This document shows, in pieces, positions 42,503-50,308 of a stretch of 64,000 nucleotides of DNA. Origin of the DNA: Streptomyces sp. V4I2 (GTDB taxonomy: Bacteria > Actinomycetota > Actinomycetes > Streptomycetales > Streptomycetaceae). The notes under the pieces were generated by a model that worked only from the letters and a program-made list of their open reading frames with translations, was not told where the DNA came from and searched no databases. Made by a program: the position numbers and the translations under genes. Where the stretch lies: positions 9,176,001 through 9,240,000 of the forward strand of contig NZ_JAUSZM010000003.1 of assembly GCF_030817655.1 (NCBI RefSeq), read 5' to 3'. Each line of letters opens with the position of its first letter. Position 1 is the first letter of the stretch.

Positions 42503-43366
42503 ATGCCGGAACTCCCCGAGGTGGAAGCGCTCAAGGACTTCCTCACCGACAACCTGGTCGGCCACGAGATCGTCCGGGTGCTGCCCGTCGCGATCAGTGT
42601 CCTGAAGACGTACGACCCTCCGCTCACCGCCGTCGAGGGCCGCGAGGTCACCGCCGTGCACCGGCACGGCAAGTTCCTCGACCTCAAGACGGACGGCGGC
42701 CCGCACTTCGTGACCCACCTGGCCCGGGCCGGCTGGCTGCACTGGAAGGACAAGCTCCCCGACGGCCCGCCCCGCCCCGGCAAGGGCCCCCTCGCCCTGC
42801 GGGTTGCCCTGGAGACCGGCGCGGGCTTCGACCTGACGGAGGCGGGCACCCAAAAACGCCTCGCGGTGTACGTCGTCCACGACCCCCAGCAGGTCCCGGG
42901 CGTGGCCCGGCTGGGCCCGGACCCGCTGGCCGACGACTTCGACGAGGCCCGCCTCGCCGCCCTGCTCGAGGGCGAACGCCGGCAGATCAAGGGCGCCCTG
43001 CGCGACCAGAGCCTCATCGCGGGCGTGGGCAACGCCTACAGCGACGAGATCCTGCACGCCGCGAAGATGTCCCCCTTCAAGCCGACGTCGTCCCTCAGCC
43101 CGGAGGAGACGAGCAGACTCTACGGAGCCCTCCGCACCACCCTCACCGAGGCGATCGAGCGCTCCCGAGGCGTGGCGGCCGGCCGCCTCAAGGCCGAGAA
43201 GAAGTCCGGCCTGCGCGTCCACGGCCGCACCGGCGAACCCTGCCCGGTCTGCGCCGACACCATCCGCGAGGTCTCCTTCAGCGACTCCTCGCTCCAGTAC
43301 TGCCCCACCTGCCAGACAGGCGGCAAGCCACTCGCGGACCGCAGACTGTCACGGCTGCTCAAGTGA
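42503..43366 (+). CDS. Fpg/Nei-family DNA glycosylase
   Basis: The 287-residue protein begins MPELPEVEALKDFL, with the catalytic Pro and Glu, and has the helix-two-turns-helix LIAGVGNAYSDEILHAAKMSP and a C-terminal zinc finger (CPVC ... CPTC). It removes oxidised bases from DNA and cuts the strand by beta/delta elimination. The length and divergent middle part are those of the extra Fpg/Nei paralogues of Streptomyces; I cannot tell 8-oxoguanine from pyrimidine specificity. It begins 31 bases after the phosphatase gene and may share its transcript. Confidence 0.93.
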   Translation: MPELPEVEALKDFLTDNLVGHEIVRVLPVAISVLKTYDPPLTAVEGREVTAVHRHGKFLDLKTDGGPHFVTHLARAGWLHWKDKLPDGPPRPGKGPLALRVALETGAGFDLTEAGTQKRLAVYVVHDPQQVPGVARLGPDPLADDFDEARLAALLEGERRQIKGALRDQSLIAGVGNAYSDEILHAAKMSPFKPTSSLSPEETSRLYGALRTTLTEAIERSRGVAAGRLKAEKKSGLRVHGRTGEPCPVCADTIREVSFSDSSLQYCPTCQTGGKPLADRRLSRLLK

Positions 43367-43397
43367 CCGAGCCCGGCCCGCGCCCGGGGGAGAGGCC

Positions 43398-44054
43398 CTA
43401 GTCCTGGCGGGGCTCGAGCGTCACCAGCTGCTCCCCGGTCGCCGTGCGGACCACGAAGCGGGCGATCTGGTCGGGGTGCATCGTCGAGCCGCCGCGCATG
43501 GTGTTGGGGCGGGCGTCGTGGCCGGGGGCGCCCCAGGTGGCGATGGTCTGTTCGGAGCCGTCGTGGCCGATGGCGACGAGGTGACAGGTGCGGGGACCGG
43601 CGCCGTCCTTGACCTTGACCTCGATGTCGCTGCCCCAGGCCTCGTCCTCGGTGGTGACCTCGGCCCAGACGCCGGTCCGTTCGTCGCTCGCGGTGACCCG
43701 CACGGCCCCGTCGGCGCCGTTCGTCATCAGCACGGCTCCGGGGCCCGCCACAGCGAGCACCACCGACGCGGCCACGACATACCACAGCCGCCTGCGCCGC
43801 GCCCGGTGCCGTACCGCGACCTCGCCGAGGAGCCGCTCCAGCATCCGGGGACCGGGCTGCGCCGTGGGGTGCACCACGCGCGGTGTCGCCCGCCGGTACA
43901 ACATCAACTGCCGGGTCGGGGGCCCGAATTCGGTCACGGATGCCGCACAGCGGGGGCACTCCATGAGGTGGTCCTCGAAGCGGAACGCGTCCGCCTCGTC
44001 CAGCACGCCGAGCGCGTACGCGCCGACGTCGCGATGCCTCTCCAGGGACCTCAT
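43398..44054 (-). CDS. Zinc-binding anti-sigma factor, membrane-anchored
   Basis: The 218-residue protein starts MRSLERHRDVGAYALGVLDE. The ZAS motif is His near the start, then FEDHLMECPRC with H-x3-C-x2-C. One membrane helix (LWYVVAASVVLAVAGPGAVLM) separates it from an extracytoplasmic domain of about 110 residues (GVWAEVTTEDEAWGSDIEVKVK, MHPDQIARFVV). It should hold an ECF sigma factor inactive; the obvious partner is the ECF gene at 44857-45417 on the same strand, one gene upstream. Confidence 0.88.
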   Translation of the reverse strand: MRSLERHRDVGAYALGVLDEADAFRFEDHLMECPRCAASVTEFGPPTRQLMLYRRATPRVVHPTAQPGPRMLERLLGEVAVRHRARRRRLWYVVAASVVLAVAGPGAVLMTNGADGAVRVTASDERTGVWAEVTTEDEAWGSDIEVKVKDGAGPRTCHLVAIGHDGSEQTIATWGAPGHDARPNTMRGGSTMHPDQIARFVVRTATGEQLVTLEPRQD

Positions 44055-44205
44055 GACGAATCCTCGTGCCGTTGGGTGCGGGTGGGGTCACTCCTTGCTC
44101 CCACCGGTACGCACCAACCCGCCGAATCACTCAAGGCACTCACAGAATCGCAACCAAGGGATTCGGAGCGGCCACACCCGCGGATTGGTCCGAGTCGAGA
44201 CGAAT

Positions 44206-44721
44206 CTAAAAAAGGTGGATGGCGAGGTGTCCCAGAGGCAACCCGAGCTGCCAGGCAGGCGTCCACACCTTGGGCCCCTCGTCCTCACCGATCACCGGAC
44301 CGCCTCCCGGCACCGCGTTCAGATCGGGCGCGAGCAGCTCCGTCTCCTCCAGCCAGCGCCAGGCCGCCCGGGCCAGGTCCAGGTCGGGTGAGGGCCCGTC
44401 GGCGGCCGCCGCGTCGGCGGTGAGCTGGACCATCCGCTCGTCCACCCAGACCTGCCACGGCTGGTCGTACGCCGTCAGCGACAGCCAGTTCTCCAGCTGG
44501 GAGACGACCTGGATGCCGGACAGTTCCCCGTCGGTGTCGGACAGGAAGACGGTCAGTGCCAGAGCGTCCCGCCCGGCGCGGAACTCGAACGACGTCGGGG
44601 GCATCAGATCCCCGGATCGCAGCAGTTCGTCGGCGATGTACTCGGCGTACAACCACGCCATGGGGACGGTGAGTTCGCCGCCGCCGGCGCCGTCCGTGCT
44701 CTCTTGACCTCTGTGCAGCAT
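44206..44721 (-). CDS. Conserved hypothetical protein between ECF sigma and anti-sigma genes
   Basis: The 171-residue product starts at 44721 with AGGAAGGA just upstream. It has no signal peptide or membrane segment. It is acidic and Trp-rich, with WLYAEYIADELLRSGDL, FRAGRDALALTVFLSDTDGE and RAAWRWLEETELLAPDL. I do not recognise the family. Being placed between an ECF sigma gene and its likely anti-sigma factor gene, on the same strand, it may belong to the same regulon or modulate the pair. Confidence 0.65.
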   Translation of the reverse strand: MLHRGQESTDGAGGGELTVPMAWLYAEYIADELLRSGDLMPPTSFEFRAGRDALALTVFLSDTDGELSGIQVVSQLENWLSLTAYDQPWQVWVDERMVQLTADAAAADGPSPDLDLARAAWRWLEETELLAPDLNAVPGGGPVIGEDEGPKVWTPAWQLGLPLGHLAIHLF

Positions 44722-44856
44722 TCCTTCCTGCCTTCCTCCGGTGCGTGCGCATCGCCCGTTGCGGGGCCCCAGTGCGGAACACGGATGAGGACAGCCGATT
44801 ACTCAACCGGGGTCAGGGGCAAGGCGCTTTACGGAGGTTTGACTCGGCCATGGGTT

Positions 44857-45417
44857 TCACCGCAGGTCGGCCGCATATCCGGGAAGCACCCGGCGCAGGG
44901 CGCGCAGCGCGTAGTACGCGCGGGACTTCACCGTACCGGGCGGGATACCGAGGATTTCCGCGGCCTCCGCCACACTCGCCCCCTGGAAATACACCAGCAC
45001 CAGGACTTCACGGTGCTCCGGAGTGAGTGTCTTCACAGCCTCGCGCACATCGAGGGTGGCGGCGGCCCGCTCGGCGTGGTCGGCGCACACCCGGGCGTTC
45101 TCCAGGATCGCGTCGCCGACCTCCGCGGGCCGCGCCTGCCGGGCCCGCCGCGCGTCTATCGCGAGCCGCCTGCCCACGGTCAGCAGCCACGGGCGTACGG
45201 ACTCGAAGTCGTCGGCGCGCAGGGCCTCGGGATGCTGCCAGGCGCGGACGAGGGTCTCCTGCACCAGGTCCTCGGCGCGCTGCCGGTCACCGTCACAGAG
45301 CCGGAGCAAGAGCGCGAAAAGGGGCCGGCCGTGCTCGCGCTGCAGTGCGGCGAGCTCGTGCTCGGCGGTCGTCCCGTTCGTGAGAGTGGTTCCGGCCGTC
45401 ATGGCCGTATGGCACAT
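44857..45417 (-). CDS. ECF-family RNA polymerase sigma factor
   Basis: The 186-residue protein has only regions 2 and 4. Region 2 is FALLLRLCDGDRQRAEDLVQ, ETLVRAWQHPEAL and FESVRPWLLTVGRRLAIDA. Region 4 is LTPEHREVLVLVYFQGASVA and EAAEILGIPPGTVKSRAYYA. Met 45402 is a possible shorter start; neither start has a clear ribosome site, which is common for leaderless sigma genes. The likely regulator is the zinc anti-sigma factor at 43398. The promoter lies in the divergent region shared with the CapA gene. Confidence 0.92.
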   Translation of the reverse strand: MCHTAMTAGTTLTNGTTAEHELAALQREHGRPLFALLLRLCDGDRQRAEDLVQETLVRAWQHPEALRADDFESVRPWLLTVGRRLAIDARRARQARPAEVGDAILENARVCADHAERAAATLDVREAVKTLTPEHREVLVLVYFQGASVAEAAEILGIPPGTVKSRAYYALRALRRVLPGYAADLR

Positions 45418-45578
45418 CAGGGGGCCGGTCCTGGACAGGGCGGGCGCAGATGTCTGCGGCGGACGGTCGATCGCGTCGACGAACGGTTCGACGAACGGTC
45501 CGCATCCGGCCGTGCGCGCGCTCCGGACGGGCTAAAGAGGGCGGGCAGGTTGTTTGCGGGCGCCTTCAGCACCGTACC

Positions 45579-45598
45579 TATTTATGCGTAAATATGAT
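45579..45598 (+). promoter_or_regulatory. AT-rich palindrome overlapping a -10-like hexamer before the CapA gene
   Basis: TATTTATGCGTAAATA at 45579-45594 is a perfect 6-4-6 palindrome in otherwise very G/C-rich DNA. It runs into TATGAT at 45593-45598, a good match to the -10 box of the main sigma factor, 17 bases before the ATG at 45616. A protein bound here would block that promoter. Confidence 0.55.
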
Positions 45599-45615
45599 CA
45601 CAGTGGGGTGAGCTG

Positions 45616-46767
45616 ATGATTGCACGCAGACGGCAGGTGGCCCTGGCCCTCACGGCACTCCTCGCCGCGGGCGCCGCCTGTCAGGCCCAGGACCAGGTCG
45701 CACCCGCCCGGCCGGGACATCCCGCGCCGACCGACGCCGACGGCTTCACGCTCGTCGCCTCCGGCGACGTCCTCCCGCACAGCTCCATCATCGACCGCGC
45801 CCGCTTCGACGCGGGCGGCACCGGCTACGACTTCCGCCCGATACTGGCCGGCGTCGAGCCGGTCGTCTCCCGCGCCGATCTGGCCCTGTGCCACATGGAG
45901 ACGGTCTACGGCGCGAACGGCGACTACACCGGCTATCCCGCCTTCAAGTCCCCGCCCGAAGTGGCCACGGGCCTCGCCGCCACCGGCTACGACGGCTGCT
46001 CCACCGCCTCCAACCACAGCCTCGACGACGGCGCCGACGGCATCCGCCGCACCCTGGACGCCCTCGACCGCGCGGGCGTACGGCACGCCGGCTCGGCACG
46101 CAGCGAGGCCGAGGCGCGCACGGCCACGGTGCTGCGCGCGGGCCCCGCGAAGGTCGCCCACCTCGCCTACACCTACGACACGAACGGCTTCCCGCTCCCG
46201 CCCGGTCAGCCCTGGGCCGTCAATCTGATCGACGAGAACAAGATCGTCGCGGATGCCCGGGCGGCCCGGGCGGCGGGCGCCGACGTGGTCGTCGTGTCCC
46301 TGCACTGGGGCACCGAGTGGCAGGACGCGCCCGACGAGCGCCAACTCGCGCTGGCCCGCACACTCACCGCCTCCCGCACCGGCGCCCGCCCCGACATCGA
46401 CCTGATCCTCGGCACCCACGCGCACGTCCCGCAGGCGTACCAGAAGGTCAACGGCACCTGGGTGATCTACGGCATGGGCGACCAGGTCGCCGGCGAGATG
46501 TTCAACCACCAGGGCGGTCGGGACCCGCGCGGCAACCAGTCCACCCTCGGCCGCTTCACCTTCGTCCCGCCCGCCCGGCCGGGGGAGCGCTGGCAGGTGA
46601 CGAAGGCGGAGTTCGTGCCGCAGCACTTCGACGTCGATGCCGGCCGGGTGGTCAACCTCAACCGGGCACTCGCCCAGGGCGCCGACGTGCGGGGCGTGCG
46701 CGACCGGATCCGGGACGTGGTCCTCAGCCGGGGTGCGGCGCAGGACGGGCTGACGATGGGGCGGTAG
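45616..46767 (+). CDS. CapA-family secreted protein (metallophosphatase-like)
   Basis: The 383-residue product starts MIARRRQVALALTALLAAGA with an export signal, possibly a lipoprotein at Cys22. The CapA/PgsA fold is seen in FTLVASGDVLPHSSIIDRAR, DLALCHMETVYGANGDY, STASNHSLDDGADGIRRTLD, VVVVSLHWGTEWQDAPDERQ and LILGTHAHVPQAY, including the metal-binding Asp, His and Asn positions. Relatives take part in poly-gamma-glutamate capsule formation, yet no capB/capC genes occur here, so the lone Streptomyces protein may have another wall-related function. Confidence 0.88.
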   Translation: MIARRRQVALALTALLAAGAACQAQDQVAPARPGHPAPTDADGFTLVASGDVLPHSSIIDRARFDAGGTGYDFRPILAGVEPVVSRADLALCHMETVYGANGDYTGYPAFKSPPEVATGLAATGYDGCSTASNHSLDDGADGIRRTLDALDRAGVRHAGSARSEAEARTATVLRAGPAKVAHLAYTYDTNGFPLPPGQPWAVNLIDENKIVADARAARAAGADVVVVSLHWGTEWQDAPDERQLALARTLTASRTGARPDIDLILGTHAHVPQAYQKVNGTWVIYGMGDQVAGEMFNHQGGRDPRGNQSTLGRFTFVPPARPGERWQVTKAEFVPQHFDVDAGRVVNLNRALAQGADVRGVRDRIRDVVLSRGAAQDGLTMGR

Positions 46768-46773
46768 CCCGGG

Positions 46774-47247
46774 TCACTCTACGTCCACGTGGTCGAAGGT
46801 GCGCACCATCTCGGTCAGCACCCGCACACACGCCCGCACCTCGGCGTCGGTCAGATCGCCGCCCACCTGCCGGTTGAGGGTGTGTTCCCGGGCCAGCACG
46901 GCAGTGATGGTGGCCTGCCCGTCCTCGGTGAGCCGGATCAGCGAGGACCGCTGGTGGGCGGGGTTGGGTGTGACCTCCACCCAGCCGCGGGTCGCCGCGT
47001 CGTTGACCATGCGCTGCACGAACTGCCGGCTCAGCGCCTGTGCGCGGCCCATCTGAGGAACCGTCATGGGGCCGTTCTGCCGCAGCAGGTTCAGCACCGC
47101 GCGTACGCCCGCGGACGCGCCCTCGACCGGTTCGGCCTGCTCGACCTTGCGCGCGGCGCGCCGGTAGAGCGGGCCGACCAGGTCGAAGACCTCGGTGAGG
47201 CGCCGGCCGAGTTCGTCGGGGGTGAGGGGCTCTTGGCTGTCGTTCAC
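46774..47247 (-). CDS. MarR-family regulator
   Basis: The 157-residue protein starts at GTG 47247. The winged helix is visible in GVRAVLNLLRQNGPMTVPQM, GRAQALSRQFVQRMVNDAAT, and the wing in WVEVTPNPAHQRSSLIRLTEDG. It is divergent from a hydrolase gene with two near-identical palindromes in the 57-base gap, so it very likely represses both. Release by a small aromatic or toxic compound is typical of the family. Its stop is six bases from that of the CapA gene. Confidence 0.9.
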   Translation of the reverse strand: MNDSQEPLTPDELGRRLTEVFDLVGPLYRRAARKVEQAEPVEGASAGVRAVLNLLRQNGPMTVPQMGRAQALSRQFVQRMVNDAATRGWVEVTPNPAHQRSSLIRLTEDGQATITAVLAREHTLNRQVGGDLTDAEVRACVRVLTEMVRTFDHVDVE

Positions 47248-47257
47248 CGGGCCATCA

Positions 47258-47274
47258 TGACACCGTGGTTGTCA
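47258..47274. promoter_or_regulatory. MarR operator 1
   Basis: TGACACCGTGGTTGTCA, an imperfect palindrome of the form TGACA-N7-TGTCA, lies 11 bases upstream of the MarR GTG. It differs from operator 2 at only one base. Confidence 0.75.
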
Positions 47275-47288
47275 AATTCCCTCGAAGA

Positions 47289-47305
47289 TGACACCTTGGT
47301 TGTCA
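47289..47305. promoter_or_regulatory. MarR operator 2, overlapping the hydrolase start codon
   Basis: TGACACCTTGGTTGTCA is a second copy, centred 31 bases from operator 1, that is about three helical turns on the same face. Its last base is the A of the hydrolase ATG. Confidence 0.75.
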
Positions 47306-48120
47306 TGAATGCTGCTTCGAGCCTTCGCTTCTTCCCGTCTGCCGACGGCGATCTCGCCTACCTCGACACCGGCTCCGGGGACCTGGTGGTCCTGCTCCAT
47401 GCCGGGTTCGCCGACCACCGGTTCTGGAACGACCAGATCCCGGCCCTCGCCGCCGAACACCGCGTGATCGCCCCGGACATACGCGGCCACGGCTCCTCCG
47501 CCAACGCGACCGCGCCGTTCCGCTGGGCCGACGACCTCGCCGGTCTGCTGCGCCACCTCGACGCGGGGCCCGCGGTCCTCGTCGGACTGTCGATGGGCGG
47601 GCTGATCGCCACCGACACGGTGCTGGAACACCCCGAGCTCGTCCGTGCGGTGGTCACCTGCGGCGCCGCGACCGGCGATTTCCAGTACACGGATCCCTGG
47701 CACCGGGAGATCCAGGCCGAGTACGCGCGCACGCTGGGCGCCGGCGACATCGAGGGCTGGCTCAGGGCGTACGTGCGCGGTATCCACGGTCAGCACCGGA
47801 CCGCCGACGACATCGACCAGGACATCCTGCGCCGCTTGCGGGAGATGGCCCTCAGTACGATCTCGAAGCACGAGCCGGGCGAGAAGGACTGGCACGTCCG
47901 CGTGACCGACTCCTGGACCCGCCTGCCGAAGATCGACGTCCCGGTCCTCGCCCTCAACGGCAGCCTCGAACCCGCCGACATGACCGACGCGGCCGAGCGC
48001 CTCGCCGGCGCTGTCCGTGACGGCCGCTCCCGGATCATCGACGGCGTCGGCCACTACCCGAACCTGGAGCAGCCGGAGGTATTCAACGAGATCCTTCTCG
48101 GCTTCCTCCGCGGCCTCTAG
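47305..48120 (+). CDS. Alpha/beta-fold hydrolase under MarR control
   Basis: The 271-residue enzyme starts MNAASSLRFFPSADGDLAYL. Its oxyanion region is VVLLHAGFADHRFW, the nucleophile Ser is in VLVGLSMGGLIA, the Asp is near LALNGSLEPADM and the His in IDGVGHYPNLEQPE. It is a typical small hydrolase of the haloperoxidase/lactonase group; the substrate is unknown. There is no ribosome site in front of the ATG and the operator reaches the ATG itself, so the mRNA is probably leaderless. Confidence 0.88.
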   Translation: MNAASSLRFFPSADGDLAYLDTGSGDLVVLLHAGFADHRFWNDQIPALAAEHRVIAPDIRGHGSSANATAPFRWADDLAGLLRHLDAGPAVLVGLSMGGLIATDTVLEHPELVRAVVTCGAATGDFQYTDPWHREIQAEYARTLGAGDIEGWLRAYVRGIHGQHRTADDIDQDILRRLREMALSTISKHEPGEKDWHVRVTDSWTRLPKIDVPVLALNGSLEPADMTDAAERLAGAVRDGRSRIIDGVGHYPNLEQPEVFNEILLGFLRGL

Positions 48121-48187
48121 CGGCGCACGCGTCGCGTCCGTCTCTTCGGCGGGGAACGCCCCGCACATACGTGGCGGACTCACGTAA

Positions 48188-48203
48188 CTGAACGGCTGTT
48201 CAG
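48188..48203. promoter_or_regulatory. Palindrome upstream of the ethylene-forming-enzyme-like gene
   Basis: CTGAACGGCTGTTCAG is a perfect 6-4-6 palindrome 72 bases before the ATG at 48275. The GAAC-N4-GTTC core is common in TetR-family operators of Streptomyces. No TetR gene is adjacent. Confidence 0.55.
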
Positions 48204-48274
48204 GAGGACGGGCCCGCAGTAGCTTGGCGCTGAACCGAAAGCGCACCCCATCGCACGGCTCTCGGAGCACGCTC

Positions 48275-49336
48275 ATGAGCAGCGACCAACGAATCCCGAC
48301 GCCGTTGAGGACATTCCGCTTGCCGCCCGCTGTCGACGGCAGCGAGGCGGACCGCACCCTCGGCAGGGCCCTCGTCTCGGCCTGGCAGTCGGACGGCATC
48401 TTCCAGATCAGCGCCACCGCGACCCAACAGGCCGCCACCGCACGGGCGTTGGCGGCCTCCCGGGCCTTCTGCGGCAGACCCCTCAAGGAGAAGGCCGCCC
48501 ACGTCTCGGACCTGACCTACAGCGGCTATGTGGCATCCGGCGAGGAGGAGACGGCGGGGGAGCGGGACGGCTCGGAGATCTTCACCGTCTGCCCCGACAT
48601 CCCCGCCGACGACCCGCGCGTCATCGAGCGGTGGCCCTGTCACGGCCCCGCCCCCTGGCCCTCACCCGCCTACGCCCGGGCCATGAAGGACTACCTGGCC
48701 GCCGTCGGGGAGATCGGCCACCGCCTGCTGCGGCTGACGGCCCTGGGCCTGGGCCGGCGGGACACCGACCGCTTCACCCGCCTCACCGAGGACGGCTGGC
48801 ACCACATGCGCGTACTGCGCTTCCCGCCCGCCGCGGCCACCTCCGAGCGCGGCATCGGTGCCCACACCGACTACGGCCTGCTGGTCATCGCCGCCCAGGA
48901 CGACGTCGGCGGCCTCTACGTCCGCCCGCCCGTACCCGGCGAGGAGCGCGGCCGGAACTGGCTGCCCGGCGAGTCCATGGCGGGCCGGTACGAACACGCC
49001 GAGCCCTGGACCTACGTCGCCCCGGTCCCGGCCGTCTTCACGGTCTTCCCCGGCGACATCATGCAGTTCATGACCGGCGGCGCCCTGCTGTCCACCCCGC
49101 ACAAGGTCCGCCTGGCCGAGCGCGAGCGCTACACCCTCGCCTACTTCCACGAGCCGGCCTTCAACGCGGTGGCCCGCCCTCTCACCGACGCCGGCACCGA
49201 CGAGTTCATCCACTACGGCACCCACTTCACGAACATGTTCATGCGGTGCTACCCGAACCGAGTAACGACGGCTCGTATCGAGGCCGAGGGGCGGCTGAAG
49301 ATCCTGGACCGGCTCCGTGAAGACGCGCCGGCCTGA
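48275..49336 (+). CDS. efe: Ethylene-forming-enzyme-like 2-oxoglutarate/Fe(II) oxygenase
   Basis: The 353-residue protein matches, over its whole length, the Pseudomonas syringae ethylene-forming enzyme as I remember it, which converts 2-oxoglutarate with arginine to ethylene and CO2, and also hydroxylates arginine. Long blocks are near identical: DLTYSGYVASGEE, GWHHMRVLRFPP, RGIGAHTDYGLLVIAAQDDV, FPGDIMQFMTGG, LLSTPHKV and HFTNMFMRCYP. The iron ligands are His197, Asp199 and His276; Arg285 should bind 2-oxoglutarate. The residues known to hold arginine in the Pseudomonas enzyme have counterparts here: Glu91, Thr93, Arg179, Tyr200 and Arg324. The start at 48275 gives MSSDQRIPTPLRTF. It is a single gene with its own palindromic operator. 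Actual ethylene output is inferred. Confidence 0.88.
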   Translation: MSSDQRIPTPLRTFRLPPAVDGSEADRTLGRALVSAWQSDGIFQISATATQQAATARALAASRAFCGRPLKEKAAHVSDLTYSGYVASGEEETAGERDGSEIFTVCPDIPADDPRVIERWPCHGPAPWPSPAYARAMKDYLAAVGEIGHRLLRLTALGLGRRDTDRFTRLTEDGWHHMRVLRFPPAAATSERGIGAHTDYGLLVIAAQDDVGGLYVRPPVPGEERGRNWLPGESMAGRYEHAEPWTYVAPVPAVFTVFPGDIMQFMTGGALLSTPHKVRLAERERYTLAYFHEPAFNAVARPLTDAGTDEFIHYGTHFTNMFMRCYPNRVTTARIEAEGRLKILDRLREDAPA

Positions 49337-49350
49337 GCCCCCGCGTCCGC

Positions 49351-49815
49351 CTACGGCACCACCGTCACCGGCCACCGCCCCGCCTTCACCAGCCGCACCG
49401 CGACCGAGCCGATGATCCGGTGGCCGGCCTGCTCGGAGGCGCCCACCACCACCGCGTCCGCCTTGAGGTCGTCCGCCGCCTTCACCAGACCGTTGTAGGG
49501 GTCGCCGCGGAAGGTGTGGAACTCCCAGCGCACGTCGAATATCCCGCGGGTCTGCTCGGTCGCGTGCCGGATCTGCGCCACCAGGTCCTCGGCGATCGCG
49601 TCGGTCGTGTCGGCGACCGGCGCCCCGAGCGCCGCGCCTCCCGCGAGCATCGGCTGCACGTACACGACCGCCAGCAACGCGTGCTGGCGCCGGGCCAGGC
49701 CGCCGGCATATGCCGCGGCGCGGAGCGATGAGTCGGAGCCGTCCACGCCGACCACGATGACCTTGGGGCCGTCCGTTCCCCGCTCGAACCCCTGCGAGTG
49801 CTGCTGTTCCGTCAC
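49351..49815 (-). CDS. Universal stress protein (UspA family)
   Basis: The 154-residue product starts at GTG 49815 (MTEQQHSQGFERGTDGPK). It shows KVIVVGVDGSDSSLRAAAYA at the first strand and, near the end, DAVVVGASEQAGHRIIGSVAVRLV. The ATP-binding motif G-x2-G-x9-G-S is only partly met (GASEQAGHRIIGSVA). USPs bind nucleotides or act in stress survival. The open frame upstream to 50145 lacks any conserved sequence. It converges with the oxygenase gene 14 bases away. Confidence 0.85.
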   Translation of the reverse strand: MTEQQHSQGFERGTDGPKVIVVGVDGSDSSLRAAAYAGGLARRQHALLAVVYVQPMLAGGAALGAPVADTTDAIAEDLVAQIRHATEQTRGIFDVRWEFHTFRGDPYNGLVKAADDLKADAVVVGASEQAGHRIIGSVAVRLVKAGRWPVTVVP

Positions 49816-50308
49816 GGCTGTGAGGCTATCGGAAACCGCAGGTCCCACCCCCGCCGGGACGTCTCGACGGTCGAGCGGGCCGGACTGTTCCCGCAGTCGG
49901 GCCACGCCTGTCACCGTGCCGGCCGCCCCGCGACCGCCGAAGCCTTCGTCCCCGTACCGTCGTTGCGCAAAGTCCGAGGAAAGGGGCACCCGAAGGGCGG
50001 GCATCGGCCGGCCGCCGGCGAAGGCCTGCCGTCGCCCTCGGCGCTCGGCCCCGACGGAGGGGACGGGGCCGGGCCCGGAGAACCGGATGCGGACCTGCCC
50101 GAGCAGGTCCGCATCCGTTCGGATCCGGGCCTTCTGACGACCCATGAGACGTTGTCCTTCTCACGGGTACGCCGCCGCTGCCGAGGTGTCACGACTCCGC
50201 CGAGTGGGTGAGGCCGCGCCCCGCGCTGGTGGGCCGGGCGGGTGGAATCGTGCCGCCGCCCCGGTGTTGCTGTGGTGCGTCGGGTCCGCCTTGGGCGACT
50301 GATGAGTC
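49816..50308. other. Intergenic region with a strong hairpin
   Basis: No convincing gene is seen in these 493 bases, though open frames exist on both strands because of composition. It holds the divergent promoters of the stress protein and the deacetylase, and the perfect hairpin at 50084-50117. Confidence 0.4.
50084..50117. terminator. Perfect 15-bp hairpin with 4-base loop, no obvious gene
   Basis: CGGATGCGGACCTGC and its exact complement flank CCGA. It has the shape of a strong terminator but lies between two divergent genes, about 190 bases upstream of the deacetylase and 270 bases upstream of the stress protein gene. It could end a small unannotated transcript or attenuate one of the two leaders. 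Confidence 0.55.

Noticed and set aside
49816..50145. N-terminal extension of the universal stress protein
   Set aside because: The frame is open to an ATG at 50145, but USP homology begins just after GTG 49815 and the extra region has no conserved features.
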